Assembly: GCF_026072635.1 (NCBI RefSeq)
Contig: NZ_AP023081.1
Location: 4,584,501 to 4,648,500, forward strand
From: Pseudomonas solani
Lineage (GTDB): Bacteria; Pseudomonadota; Gammaproteobacteria; Pseudomonadales; Pseudomonadaceae
Reading direction: 5' to 3'
Length of the DNA: 64,000 bases
The translations under genes and the position numbers were made by a program. Positions within the stretch are counted from its first letter, which is position 1. Each line of letters opens with the position of its first letter. The notes beneath the pieces are model-generated. The model worked only from the letters and a program-made list of their open reading frames with translations, was not told the origin of the DNA and searched no databases. Below are positions 35,779 to 44,648 of this stretch, in pieces.

Positions 35779-35781
35779 ATG

Positions 35782-35827
35782 TCTCTCTCGACTGACCGTC
35801 TCCTGACGGTTTGCCGAGCGAGAGAGA
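35782..35827 (+). promoter_or_regulatory. Inverted repeat covering the fleS ribosome binding site
   Basis: TCTCTCTCG (35782-35790) is exactly complementary to CGAGAGAGA (35819-35827), which contains the fleS ribosome binding region. An inner stem pairs 35795-35799 with 35806-35810. The predicted sigma-54 start at about 35789 leaves most of the left arm out of that RNA, whereas read-through from fleQ would include it. Confidence 0.5.
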
Positions 35828-35830
35828 ACC

Positions 35831-37045
35831 ATGACCGCCAGTGCCAGCCCATCGCAGAAACCTGAGTCCGCCAGTGCGGCGCCCGTAGAAGAGGCCGGCA
35901 GAGCCAGCCTCGAACAGGCGTTCGCCATGTTCAACCAGATGTCCAACCAGCTGAGCGAGTCGTACAGCCTGCTGGAGGCGCGGGTGACCGAGCTCAAGGG
36001 GCAGCTGGCCCTGGTCAGCGCCCAGCGCATGCAGGAACTGGCGGAGAAAGAGCGCCTGGCCCTGCGCCTGCAAAGCCTGCTCGACCTGCTGCCCGGTGGC
36101 GTCATCGTCATCGATGGCCAGGGCGTGGTCCGTGAAGCCAATCCCGTGGCGCGCAGCCTGCTCGGCAAGCCGCTGGTGGGGATGCTCTGGCGCGAGGTTA
36201 TCGCGCGCAGCTTCGCTCCGCGCAAGGACGATGGTCACGAGATTTCCATGAAGGATGGGCGTCGCCTGTCTATCGCCACCCGTTCCTTGAACGGCGAGCC
36301 CGGGCAACTGGTGCTGCTCGCCGACCTCACCGAAACCCGTCTCCTGCAGGATCAGCTGGCCCGCCACGAGCGGCTTTCTGCCCTGGGGCGCATGGTCGCG
36401 TCCCTGGCCCATCAGATCCGTACGCCGCTCTCCGCCGCGCTGCTCTATGCCAGCCACCTCACCGAGCAGGTGCTGCCGGTGGAGCAGCAACAGCGTTTCG
36501 CCGGTCGCCTCAAGGAGCGGCTGCACGAGCTCGAACACCAGGTGCGTGACATGCTGATCTTCGCCCGTGGCGACCTGCCGCTGCCGGATCGGCTGAAACC
36601 GGTGATGCTCTTCGCCGCGCTGCGCTCGGCCGCCGAATCCCATGTCACCGGCCTTTCGGTGCGCTGGCAATGCGACGCCAGTGGCGGCGAGCTGCTGTGC
36701 AACCGCGACACTCTGGTGGGGTCGCTGCTCAACCTCATCGAGAACGCCATCCAGGCCTCCGGCCGCGATGTGCGCCTCAAGATCCACCTGTACAGCCGCG
36801 ACGGCACGTTGCGCCTGTGCATCAGTGACAACGGCCCGGGCATGGATGCCGCTACCCTGGCTCGCCTGGGCGAACCCTTCTTCACCACCAAGACCACCGG
36901 AACGGGCCTCGGCCTCGCGGTGGTCAAGGCGGTGGCGCGCGCACACCAGGGCGAGTTGCTGCTCAGCTCCCGCCCGGGTCGTGGCACCTGCGCCACCCTG
37001 GTCCTGCCGTTGCTTGGCACGGCACAGCCGGTAATTCAGGAGTAA
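35831..37045 (+). CDS. fleS: FleS flagellar sensor histidine kinase
   Basis: FleS is the cytosolic kinase that phosphorylates FleR. The 404-residue protein has a coiled coil near 25-80, a PAS-like domain (about 80-170), a dimerisation/phosphoacceptor helix with H194 in SLAHQIRTPL, and an ATPase domain with NLIENAIQAS, SDNGPGMD and TTKTTGTGLGLAVVK. No membrane helix is present, in agreement with FleS proteins. It lies five bases from fleR. Confidence 0.95.
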   Translation: MTASASPSQKPESASAAPVEEAGRASLEQAFAMFNQMSNQLSESYSLLEARVTELKGQLALVSAQRMQELAEKERLALRLQSLLDLLPGGVIVIDGQGVVREANPVARSLLGKPLVGMLWREVIARSFAPRKDDGHEISMKDGRRLSIATRSLNGEPGQLVLLADLTETRLLQDQLARHERLSALGRMVASLAHQIRTPLSAALLYASHLTEQVLPVEQQQRFAGRLKERLHELEHQVRDMLIFARGDLPLPDRLKPVMLFAALRSAAESHVTGLSVRWQCDASGGELLCNRDTLVGSLLNLIENAIQASGRDVRLKIHLYSRDGTLRLCISDNGPGMDAATLARLGEPFFTTKTTGTGLGLAVVKAVARAHQGELLLSSRPGRGTCATLVLPLLGTAQPVIQE

Positions 37046-37049
37046 CCCC

Positions 37050-38474
37050 ATGACCGTCAAAGTTCTGTTGGTCGAAGACGACCGTGCCCTGCGCGAAGCG
37101 CTTGCCGACACCCTGATGCTCGGCGGCTACGACTTCCGCGAAGCGGATAGCGGCGAGGCCGCCCTGGTGGCCCTGGGCGAGGAGCCCTTCGGCATGATGA
37201 TCAGCGACGTCAACATGCCCGGCATGGATGGCCACCAGTTGCTCGCGCTGGTGCGTACCCGCTACCCGCAACTGCCGGTGCTGCTGATGACCGCCTATGG
37301 CGCGGTCGAGCGTGCGGTCGACGCGATCCGCCAGGGTGCCGCCGACTACCTGGTCAAGCCCTTCGAGCCGCGCGCGCTGCTGGAGTTGGTCGAGCGCCAT
37401 GCCCTGGGACGCGCCAGCGCTGGTGAAGGGGAGGGCCCCGTGGCCCAGGAGCCGGCCAGCCTGCAACTGCTGGAACTGGCCGCCCGTGTGGCCCGCAGCG
37501 ACTCCACCGTGCTGATCTCCGGTGAGTCCGGTACCGGCAAGGAAGTGCTCGCCCGCTACATCCACCAGCAGTCACCGCGTGCCAACAAGCCCTTCATCGC
37601 CATCAACTGCGCGGCGATCCCCGACAACATGCTCGAGGCGACCCTGTTCGGTCACGAGAAGGGTGCCTTCACCGGTGCCATCGCCGCCCAGCCCGGCAAG
37701 TTCGAACTGGCCGATGGCGGCACCATCCTCCTCGACGAGATTTCCGAGATGCCCCTGGGCCTGCAGGCCAAGCTGCTGCGCGTACTGCAGGAGCGCGAGG
37801 TGGAGCGGGTCGGCGCGCGCAAGCCCATCGAGCTGGACATCCGCGTACTGGCCACCACCAACCGCGACCTCGCCGGCGAAGTGGCGGCGGGGCGCTTCCG
37901 CGAGGACCTCTATTACCGCCTCTCGGTCTTCCCCCTGGCCTGGCGCGCGTTGCGCGAGCGCCCGGCGGACATCCTGCCCCTGGCCGAGCGCCTGCTGGGC
38001 AAGCACGTCAAGAAAATGAACCATGCCCCGGTGCGCTTCTCCGCCGAGGCGCGCCAGGCGCTGGTCAGCCACCCCTGGCCGGGCAACGTCCGCGAACTGG
38101 ACAACGCCATCCAGCGTGCGCTGATCCTCCAGCAGGGCGGCCTGATCCAGCCCCACGACCTGTGCCTCACCGCGCCCATCGGCATGGCCGTCGCACCGGT
38201 ATCGGTACCCCTGAGCCCGGTCGCCGCCGCCGTCCCGGCGCCGGTCGGCCTGCCCGTCAGCCCTGCCGCGCCCGCTGCTGACGCTGCGGGCGCGCTGGGC
38301 GAAGACCTGCGTCGGCACGAGTTCCAGATGATCATCGACACCCTGCGTTCCGAGCGCGGCCGCCGCAAGGAAGCCGCCGAACGCCTGGGCATCAGCCCGC
38401 GCACCCTGCGCTACAAGCTCGCGCAGATGCGCGATGCGGGGATGGATGTGGAGGCGTATTTGTATGCCAGCTGA
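37050..38474 (+). CDS. fleR: FleR response regulator (sigma-54 activator)
   Basis: FleR, phosphorylated by FleS, activates class III flagellar genes with sigma-54. The 474-residue protein has a receiver domain with D53 in ISDVNMPGMDG and K103, an AAA+ domain with Walker A GESGTGKE at 158-165 and GAFTGA (about 206-211), a Pro/Ala-rich linker (about 385-415) and a Fis-type helix-turn-helix (RRKEAAERLGISPRTLRYKL). It ends just before a 387-bp non-coding region with a minisatellite. Confidence 0.96.
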   Translation: MTVKVLLVEDDRALREALADTLMLGGYDFREADSGEAALVALGEEPFGMMISDVNMPGMDGHQLLALVRTRYPQLPVLLMTAYGAVERAVDAIRQGAADYLVKPFEPRALLELVERHALGRASAGEGEGPVAQEPASLQLLELAARVARSDSTVLISGESGTGKEVLARYIHQQSPRANKPFIAINCAAIPDNMLEATLFGHEKGAFTGAIAAQPGKFELADGGTILLDEISEMPLGLQAKLLRVLQEREVERVGARKPIELDIRVLATTNRDLAGEVAAGRFREDLYYRLSVFPLAWRALRERPADILPLAERLLGKHVKKMNHAPVRFSAEARQALVSHPWPGNVRELDNAIQRALILQQGGLIQPHDLCLTAPIGMAVAPVSVPLSPVAAAVPAPVGLPVSPAAPAADAAGALGEDLRRHEFQMIIDTLRSERGRRKEAAERLGISPRTLRYKLAQMRDAGMDVEAYLYAS

Positions 38475-38488
38475 CGCTGAAGTTTGAC

Positions 38489-38512
38489 GCTGGAAGCCTG
38501 AAGCCTGAAGCC
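38489..38512 (-). repeat. Degenerate inverted copies of the heptamer
   Basis: Just after fleR, three imperfect GCTGGAA-like units (CTGGAAG, CCTGAAG, CCTGAAG) lie head-to-tail in the orientation opposite to the main array at 38651. They could pair with the array in single-stranded DNA or RNA. Confidence 0.6.
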
Positions 38513-38650
38513 GGGTGGGTGTCGCTCTTTGCATCCATCGGTGGGGCTTGGCATGGCTGCGAAGTTCACCGGGCTGAAGCCCCGGGCTACGCGCAGAGTG
38601 CGGAAATAAATCAGCCCAGGGGTTGACGGTGTCCGCCGATCCCCCAGGCT

Positions 38651-38779
38651 CTTCCAGCTTCCAGCTTCCAGCTTCCAGCTTCCAGCTTCCAGCTTCCAGC
38701 TTCCAGCTTCCAGCTTCCAGCTTCCAGCTTCCAGCTTCCAGCTTCCAGCTTCCAGCTTCCAGCTTCCAGCTTCCAGCTT
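38651..38779 (+). repeat. Heptamer minisatellite (CTTCCAG), 18 perfect copies
   Basis: Eighteen uninterrupted copies of CTTCCAG run from 38651 to 38776, followed by a partial CTT. All copies are identical, which points to recent expansion or continuing homogenisation. The array ends 11 bp before the -24 box of the fliE promoter, within the zone where a sigma-54 activator or IHF would act. Similar heptamer arrays are, by recall, scattered in Pseudomonas genomes and are often misread as proteins. Copy number may vary between strains. Confidence 0.97.
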
Positions 38780-38790
38780 GCCCGCCTAAT

Positions 38791-38806
38791 TGGCACCCTT
38801 GTTGCA
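38791..38806 (+). promoter_or_regulatory. sigma-54 promoter for fliE operon
   Basis: TGGCACCCTTGTTGCA is a full consensus match with ten bases between GG and GC. The predicted start of transcription is near 38817, 45 bases before the fliE ATG. It should drive fliEFGHIJ. Confidence 0.92.
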
Positions 38807-38861
38807 ACCTCCCCACAAAGACCGCTCTAGCGTCAAAAAACTGCGGTCGCGGAGGAATGTG

Positions 38862-39194
38862 ATGAGCCAGGGTGTCGAATTCAATCGCCTGATGTTGGAA
38901 ATGCGCTCCATGCAGATGGAGGCCATGGCCCGTACCAAGCCCGTGGTCAGCGCTACGCCCGAGGTCAATGCGCCGAGCTTCTCCGACATGCTCGGCCAGG
39001 CCGTTAACAAGGTGAACGAAACCCAGCAGGCGTCCAGCCAGCTCGCCACTGCCTTCGAGACGGGCCAGAGCGGCGTCGATATCACCGATGTGATGATTGC
39101 CTCGCAGAAGGCCAGCGTGTCGTTCCAGGCCATGACTCAGGTGCGCAACAAGCTGGTCCAGGCGTATCAAGACATCATGCAGATGCCGGTTTAA
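38862..39194 (+). CDS. fliE: FliE MS ring-rod adapter
   Basis: FliE links the MS ring (FliF) to the rod and is the first axial protein exported. The 110-residue protein starts MSQGVEFNRLMLEMRSM and ends with the conserved SGVDITDVMIASQKASVSFQ and KLVQAYQDIMQMPV. A GGAGGA site precedes the ATG at 38862; the longer frame that begins inside the promoter is rejected. It heads fliEFGHIJ and lies 15 bp from fliF. Confidence 0.96.
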   Translation: MSQGVEFNRLMLEMRSMQMEAMARTKPVVSATPEVNAPSFSDMLGQAVNKVNETQQASSQLATAFETGQSGVDITDVMIASQKASVSFQAMTQVRNKLVQAYQDIMQMPV

Positions 39195-39209
39195 GGGCAG
39201 GGTTGAGAA

Positions 39210-41003
39210 ATGGCAGACGCGGCAACCGCTAACGTTCCGGCCCCGGCGGGCGAGCAGGGCGAGAAGAAACCCCTCTTCGGCCTGGCATTCCTGGAAAACC
39301 TTTCGCAGATGAGCATGCTGCGCCAGATCGGCCTGCTGGTCGGTCTTGCCGCCAGCGTGGCGATCGGTTTTGCCGTGGTGCTCTGGTCGCAGCAGCCGGA
39401 CTACCGTCCGCTCTACGGCAGCCTGAGCGGTATGGATGCCAACCAGGTGATGGAGGCGCTCAACGGCGCCGACATCCCCTACAAGATCGAACCCAATTCC
39501 GGTGCCTTGCTGGTCAAGGCCGACGACGTGGCCCGTGCCCGCATCAAGCTGGCCGGCGCCGGCATCGCGCCCAATGACGGCAACGTCGGCTACGAGATCC
39601 TCGACCAGGAGCAAGGCCTGGGCACCAGCCAGTTCATGGAAGCCACCCGCTACCGCCGCGGCCTGGAAGGCGAGCTGGCGCGCACCGTTTCCAGCCTGAA
39701 CAACGTCAAGGGTGCCCGCGTGCACCTAGCCATCCCGAAAAGCTCGGTGTTCGTCCGTGACGAGCGCAAGCCCAGCGCCTCGGTGCTGGTCGAGCTGTAC
39801 CCGGGCCGCTCCCTGGAGCCGAGCCAGGTGATGGCCATCGTCAACCTGGTCGCCACCAGCGTGCCGGAACTGGAGAAGGGCCAGGTCACGGTCGTGGACC
39901 AGAAGGGCACCTTGCTGTCCGACCAGCAGGAGCTTTCCGAGCTGTCCATGGCGGGCAAGCAGTACGACTACACCCGCCGCATGGAAGGCCTGTTCACCCA
40001 GCGCGTGCACAGCATCCTGCAGCCGGTGCTGGGCAATGGCCGCTACAAGGCCGAAGTGTCCGCGGATGTCGACTTCAGCGCGGTTGAGTCCACCGCTGAA
40101 ATGTTCAACCCGGACCAGCCCGCGCTGCGCAGCGAGCAGAAGCTCAATGAGGAGCGCCAGGCCGCCTCCGGTCCGCAGGGCGTGCCCGGTGCGCTGTCCA
40201 ACCAGCCCCCGGGCCCGGCCACGGCCCCGCAGCAGGCCGCTCCGGCCGCTGCCGCACCGGCCGTGGCGCCCGGTCAGCCGATCCTCGACGACAACGGCCA
40301 GCAGATCATCGACCAGGCCACCGGCAAGCCGATGCTGGCGCCGTACCCGACCGACAAGCGCGACCAGACCACGCGCAACTTCGAGCTGGATCGCTCCATC
40401 AGCTATACCAAGCAACAGCAGGGTCGCCTGCGCCGGCTTTCCGTCGCCGTGGTGCTGGACGACCAGGTCAAGGTCAACGCCCAGGGCGAGACCACCCATG
40501 TACCCTGGACCGCTGACGAGATCGCTCGCTTCACCCGTCTGGTACAGGACGCCGTGGGCTTCGATGCCAGCCGTGGCGACAGCGTCAGCGTGATCAACAC
40601 GCCGTTCGTCGGCGGTGGCGACGAGGTGATCGAACTGCCGTGGTACGAGCAGGTCTGGTTCCAGATGCTGACCTCGGGTCTGAAGCAGCTGTTCCCGGCG
40701 TTGCTGATCCTGATTCTGGTGTGGTTCGTACTGCGCCCGGTGCTCAACAACATCTCCGGCGGTGGCAAGGGCAAGGACCTGGTCGGCGGCGGTCGCGACG
40801 GCGACGTCGAGCTGGGCGAAATGGGTGGGCTGTCCGGCGAGCTGTCCGATGATCGGGTGAGCCTCGGCGGGCCGCAAAGCATCCTGCTGCCGAGCCCGAG
40901 CGAGGGGTATGATGCACAACTGAACGCGATCAAAAGCCTGGTAGCCGAAGACCCGGGTCGCGTGGCCCTGGTAGTCAAAGAGTGGATCAACGCCGATGAG
41001 TGA
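39210..41003 (+). CDS. fliF: FliF MS-ring protein
   Basis: FliF forms the MS ring in the inner membrane, the base for rod and switch. The 597-residue protein has an N-terminal membrane helix (about 38-58, IGLLVGLAASVAIGFAVVLW), ring-building motifs (DVARARIKLAGAGIAPNDGN, QFMEATRYRRGLEGELARTV), a Pro/Ala-rich variable periplasmic stretch (about 325-360), a second membrane helix (about 495-515, LFPALLILILVWFVLRPV) and a C-terminal cytoplasmic tail (LVVKEWINADE) that binds FliG. It overlaps fliG by eight bases. Confidence 0.97.
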   Translation: MADAATANVPAPAGEQGEKKPLFGLAFLENLSQMSMLRQIGLLVGLAASVAIGFAVVLWSQQPDYRPLYGSLSGMDANQVMEALNGADIPYKIEPNSGALLVKADDVARARIKLAGAGIAPNDGNVGYEILDQEQGLGTSQFMEATRYRRGLEGELARTVSSLNNVKGARVHLAIPKSSVFVRDERKPSASVLVELYPGRSLEPSQVMAIVNLVATSVPELEKGQVTVVDQKGTLLSDQQELSELSMAGKQYDYTRRMEGLFTQRVHSILQPVLGNGRYKAEVSADVDFSAVESTAEMFNPDQPALRSEQKLNEERQAASGPQGVPGALSNQPPGPATAPQQAAPAAAAPAVAPGQPILDDNGQQIIDQATGKPMLAPYPTDKRDQTTRNFELDRSISYTKQQQGRLRRLSVAVVLDDQVKVNAQGETTHVPWTADEIARFTRLVQDAVGFDASRGDSVSVINTPFVGGGDEVIELPWYEQVWFQMLTSGLKQLFPALLILILVWFVLRPVLNNISGGGKGKDLVGGGRDGDVELGEMGGLSGELSDDRVSLGGPQSILLPSPSEGYDAQLNAIKSLVAEDPGRVALVVKEWINADE

Positions 41004-42009
41004 TAACCGCGCTCCCAAGCTGACCAAGGTGGACAAGGCCGCCATCCTCCTGCTTTCCCTCGGCGAGACCGATGCCGCGCAAGTGCTGCGCCACATGGGC
41101 CCGAAGGAAGTGCAGAAGGTCGGCGTGGCGATGGCGCAGATGCGCAACGTGCACCGCGAGCAGGTCGAGCAGGTGATGGGCGAGTTCGTCGAGATCGTCG
41201 GCGACCAGACCAGCCTGGGCGTCGGTGCCGACGGCTACATCCGCAAGATGCTCACCCAGGCCCTGGGCGAGGACAAGGCCAACAACCTGATCGACCGTAT
41301 TCTCCTGGGCGGCAGCACCAGCGGCCTGGACAGCCTGAAGTGGATGGAGCCGCGCGCCGTGGCCGACGTCATCCGCTACGAGCACCCGCAGATCCAGGCC
41401 ATCGTGGTCGCCTACCTCGACCCCGACCAGGCCGGCGAGGTGCTCAGCCACTTCGACCACAAGGTGCGCCTGGACATCATCCTGCGCGTGTCCTCGCTGA
41501 ACACCGTGCAACCTTCCGCGCTCAAGGAACTCAACCTGATCCTCGAGAAGCAGTTCGCCGGCAACTCCAGCTCCACCCGCACCACCATGGGCGGCGTGAA
41601 GCGCGCGGCGGACATCATGAACTTCCTCGACAGCTCGGTGGAGGGCCAGCTCATGGACTCCATCCGCGAGGTGGACGAGGACCTGTCCGGCCAGATCGAA
41701 GACCTGATGTTCGTCTTCGACAACCTGGCGGACGTCGACGACCGCGGCATCCAGGCGCTGATGCGCGAGGTGTCGTCCGATGTGCTGGTGCTGGCCCTCA
41801 AGGGCTCGGACGAAGCGATCAAGGAGAAGGTCTTCAAGAACATGTCCAAGCGCGCCGCCGAACTGCTGCGCGACGACCTCGAAGCCAAGGGCCCGGTCCG
41901 CGTCAGCGACGTGGAGACCGCGCAGAAGGAAATCCTCACCATCGCCCGCCGCATGGCCGAAGCCGGAGAAATCGTGCTCGGTGGCAAGGGCGGCGAAGAA
42001 ATGATCTGA
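40996..42009 (+). CDS. fliG: FliG motor switch protein
   Basis: FliG is the rotor protein that interacts with the stator and transmits switching from FliM. The 337-residue protein has the three usual helical domains, including KVDKAAILLLSLGETDAAQV, the EHPQIQAIVVAYLDPDQAGE segment with the EHPQ motif that binds FliM, and the charged torque helix near FDNLADVDDRGIQALMREV. Length is usual. It overlaps fliF by eight bases and lies 10 bp from fliH. Confidence 0.97.
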   Translation: MSDNRAPKLTKVDKAAILLLSLGETDAAQVLRHMGPKEVQKVGVAMAQMRNVHREQVEQVMGEFVEIVGDQTSLGVGADGYIRKMLTQALGEDKANNLIDRILLGGSTSGLDSLKWMEPRAVADVIRYEHPQIQAIVVAYLDPDQAGEVLSHFDHKVRLDIILRVSSLNTVQPSALKELNLILEKQFAGNSSSTRTTMGGVKRAADIMNFLDSSVEGQLMDSIREVDEDLSGQIEDLMFVFDNLADVDDRGIQALMREVSSDVLVLALKGSDEAIKEKVFKNMSKRAAELLRDDLEAKGPVRVSDVETAQKEILTIARRMAEAGEIVLGGKGGEEMI

Positions 42010-42019
42010 GGCGCGCCCG

Positions 42020-42844
42020 ATGGCTACCAAGGAAGCACAGAGCGAGCTGATTCGCGCCAAGGATGTGAACGCCTTCGATCGCTGGTCCCTGCCCAGCTTC
42101 GATCCCGAAGGCCCTGCCGTGGTCGCCGAGGAGCCGGACGAGCCCGCCCAGCAGCCGGACGCGCCGGCGATGGCCGAGGCCGCGCCGGCCACGGAAGCCC
42201 CGCAGGCCGTCGAGGATGTCGAGCCGGAGGCCGTCAAGCCGCTGACGCTCGATGAGCTGGAAGCGATCCGCCAGGACGCCTACAACGAAGGCTTCGCCAC
42301 CGGCGAGAAGGACGGCTTCCATGCCGGCCAGATCAAGGCGCGCCAGGAGGCCGAGGTGGCCACCAATGCGCGCCTGGAGTCCCTGGAAAGCCTCATGGGC
42401 CAGCTCATGGCGCCCATCGCCGAGCAGGACCAGCAACTGGAAGAAGCCATGGTGCACCTGGTCGGGCTGATCACCCGGCAGGTCATCCAGCGCGAGCTGG
42501 CGATGGACTCCACCCAGATCCGCCAGATCCTCCGCGAAGCGCTCAAGCTGCTGCCCATGGGCGCCAGCAACCTGCGCATCCACATCAACCCGCAGGACTT
42601 CGAGTTGGTGAAGGCCTTGCGCGAACGCCACGAAGAAACCTGGCGCATCCTCGAAGACGAGACCCTGCTGCCCGGCGGTTGCCGCATCGAAACCGAACAC
42701 AGCCGCATCGACGCCAGCATCGAGACGCGCATGACCCAGGCGCTGAAGCAGCTTTTCGACCAGCAGCGCGAACAGAAGGTGCACACGCCACCGGCCGATA
42801 TCGCCCTCGACCTGAGCCCGCCGGAACCGCCCCATGCGTCTTGA
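42020..42844 (+). CDS. fliH: FliH export ATPase regulator
   Basis: FliH holds and restrains the export ATPase FliI and docks it to the export gate. The 274-residue protein has a Pro/Ala/Glu-rich N-terminus (about 30-75), a coiled-coil middle with AYNEGFATGEKDGFHAGQIK, whose spaced Gly residues recall the FliH GxxxG helix, and a globular C-terminal domain (about 150-255) with NLRIHINPQDFELVKALRER. The last 11 bases overlap fliI. Confidence 0.93.
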   Translation: MATKEAQSELIRAKDVNAFDRWSLPSFDPEGPAVVAEEPDEPAQQPDAPAMAEAAPATEAPQAVEDVEPEAVKPLTLDELEAIRQDAYNEGFATGEKDGFHAGQIKARQEAEVATNARLESLESLMGQLMAPIAEQDQQLEEAMVHLVGLITRQVIQRELAMDSTQIRQILREALKLLPMGASNLRIHINPQDFELVKALRERHEETWRILEDETLLPGGCRIETEHSRIDASIETRMTQALKQLFDQQREQKVHTPPADIALDLSPPEPPHAS

Positions 42845-44192
42845 GCGGACCAGTTTCGCCAAGCGCCTCGGCGGCTACGCCGATGCCGTGCAACTGCCCA
42901 CCCAGCCCGTGGTGGAAGGGCGCCTGCTGCGCATGGTCGGCCTTACCCTGGAAGCCGAAGGCCTGCGCGCCGCCATTGGCAGCCGTTGCCTGGTGATCAA
43001 CGACGACAGCTACCACCCGGTGCAGGTGGAAGGCGAAGTCATGGGGTTCTCCGGCAACAAGATCTACCTGATGCCGGTGGGCAGCCTCGCCGGCATCGCT
43101 CCCGGCGCCCGCGTGGTGCCGCTGCCCGATACCGGCCGCCTGCCCATGGGCATGTCCATGCTCGGGCGGGTACTCGACGGCGCCGGCCGTGCCCTGGACG
43201 GCAAGGGCGGAATGAAGGCCGAAGACTGGGTGGCGATGGACGGCCCGGTGATCAACCCGCTCAACCGTGACCCCATTTCCGTGCCGCTGGACGTCGGCAT
43301 CCGCTCCATCAACGGCCTGCTTACCGTCGGCCGTGGCCAGCGCCTTGGCCTGTTCGCCGGCACCGGCGTGGGCAAGAGTGTGCTGTTGGGCATGATGACC
43401 CGCTTCACCGAGGCGGAAATCATCGTCGTCGGGCTGATCGGCGAGCGGGGCCGCGAGGTCAAGGAATTCATCGAACACATCCTCGGCGAAGAGGGCATCA
43501 AGCGCTCCGTGGTGGTCGCCTCGCCCGCGGACGACGCGCCGCTGATGCGCCTGCGTGCCGCCATGTATTGCACGCGCATCGCCGAATACTTCCGCGACAA
43601 GGGCAAGAACGTCCTGCTGCTGATGGATTCGCTGACCCGTTTCGCCCAGGCCCAGCGCGAGATCGCCCTGGCCATCGGCGAACCGCCGGCCACCAAGGGC
43701 TACCCGCCCTCGGTGTTCGCCAAGCTGCCCAAGCTGGTGGAGCGGGCCGGTAACGGCGAGAAGGGCGGCGGCTCGATCACCGCCTTCTACACCGTGCTTT
43801 CCGAGGGTGACGACCAACAGGACCCCATCGCCGACGCCGCGCGGGGTGTGCTCGATGGTCACTTCGTGCTGTCACGGCGCCTGGCGGAAGAGGGCCACTA
43901 CCCGGCGATCGATATCGAGGCGTCCATCAGCCGGGTCATGCCCCAGGTGGTCAGCCCCGAGCACATGAAGATGGCCCAGCGCTTCAAGCAGCTGTGGTCG
44001 CGCTACCAGCAGACCCGCGACCTGATCAGCGTCGGCGCCTATGTCGCCGGCGGCGATGCCGACACCGACCTGGCCATCGCCCGGCAACCGGCCATGGCCA
44101 AATACCTTCACCAGGGGCTCAACGAAAGCGAGCCGCTGGCACAGAGCGTCGAGCGCCTCGCCGCGGTGCTGAACACCGGCAGCGCGGGTTGA
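42834..44192 (+). CDS. fliI: FliI flagellar export ATPase
   Basis: FliI is the F1-beta-like ATPase of the flagellar type III export system. The 452-residue protein has Walker A GTGVGKS at 176-182, VVGLIGERGREVKEFIEHI, Walker B NVLLLMDSLTRFAQAQREIA and the RAGNGEKGGGSITAFYTVLS segment. Its C-terminal part is helical, as in T3SS ATPases. The N-terminus overlaps fliH; fliJ follows after six bases. Confidence 0.97.
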   Translation: MRLERTSFAKRLGGYADAVQLPTQPVVEGRLLRMVGLTLEAEGLRAAIGSRCLVINDDSYHPVQVEGEVMGFSGNKIYLMPVGSLAGIAPGARVVPLPDTGRLPMGMSMLGRVLDGAGRALDGKGGMKAEDWVAMDGPVINPLNRDPISVPLDVGIRSINGLLTVGRGQRLGLFAGTGVGKSVLLGMMTRFTEAEIIVVGLIGERGREVKEFIEHILGEEGIKRSVVVASPADDAPLMRLRAAMYCTRIAEYFRDKGKNVLLLMDSLTRFAQAQREIALAIGEPPATKGYPPSVFAKLPKLVERAGNGEKGGGSITAFYTVLSEGDDQQDPIADAARGVLDGHFVLSRRLAEEGHYPAIDIEASISRVMPQVVSPEHMKMAQRFKQLWSRYQQTRDLISVGAYVAGGDADTDLAIARQPAMAKYLHQGLNESEPLAQSVERLAAVLNTGSAG

Positions 44193-44198
44193 TGAACC

Positions 44199-44648
44199 AT
44201 GGCCCGTGACCGCGCCGCGCGCCTTGCTCCCGTCGTGGACATGGCGCAGAAAGCCGAACGCGATGCCGCCCGCCTGGTCGGGCATTGCCAGGGGTTGCTG
44301 GGCCAGGCCGAGGGCAAGCTCGGTGACCTCGAACGCTTCCGCTCCGATTACCAGCAGCAGTGGATCACCCAGGGCAGCCAGGGTGTGTCCGGCCAGTGGC
44401 TGACCAACTACCAGCGCTTTCTTTCGCAATTGGAAACGGCCGTCGCCCAGCAGACCCAGAGCGTGGCCTGGCATCGCGACAACCTGGCCAAGGCGCGGGA
44501 GGCCTGGCAGCAGCGCTACGCGCGGCTGGAGGGCCTGAAGAAGCTGGTGCAGCGCTACATCGACGAGGCGCGTGCAATCCAGGACAAGCGCGAGCAGAAA
44601 CTCCTCGATGAACTCTCGCAACGCCTCATCGGGCGCGAGGAACGCTAA
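44199..44648 (+). CDS. fliJ: FliJ export chaperone/ATPase stalk
   Basis: FliJ is a coiled-coil protein that fits in the FliI hexamer and escorts export chaperones. The 149-residue sequence is almost entirely helical, with heptad-like segments ERDAARLVGHCQGLLGQAEG and LAKAREAWQQRYARLEGLKK, and rich in Gln, Arg and Lys. Identification rests on size, coiled coil and position after fliI. It ends the fliE operon, though no clear terminator follows. Confidence 0.9.
   Translation: MARDRAARLAPVVDMAQKAERDAARLVGHCQGLLGQAEGKLGDLERFRSDYQQQWITQGSQGVSGQWLTNYQRFLSQLETAVAQQTQSVAWHRDNLAKAREAWQQRYARLEGLKKLVQRYIDEARAIQDKREQKLLDELSQRLIGREER

Larger units (their letters stand above)
38475..38861. other. fleR-fliE intergenic region (387 bp)
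   Basis: I see no gene. From left to right it contains a short degenerate heptamer run (38489-38512), a GC-rich hairpin (38569-38586, CCGGGCT with AGCCCCGG) that may end the fleR RNA, the 18-copy minisatellite (38651-38779), the fliE sigma-54 promoter (38791-38806) and the fliE leader. The long open frames through the minisatellite on both strands are by-products of its period. Confidence 0.75.

Noticed and set aside
38651..38779. CRISPR-like array
   Set aside because: The unit is seven bases with no spacers; a simple minisatellite, not a CRISPR.
37572..39725. A 717-residue open frame on the minus strand with LEAGSWK repeats
   Set aside because: It is the shadow of the heptamer minisatellite plus the antisense of fleR and fliE-fliF. 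Repeats of seven bases give open frames easily; no ribosome site or family match.
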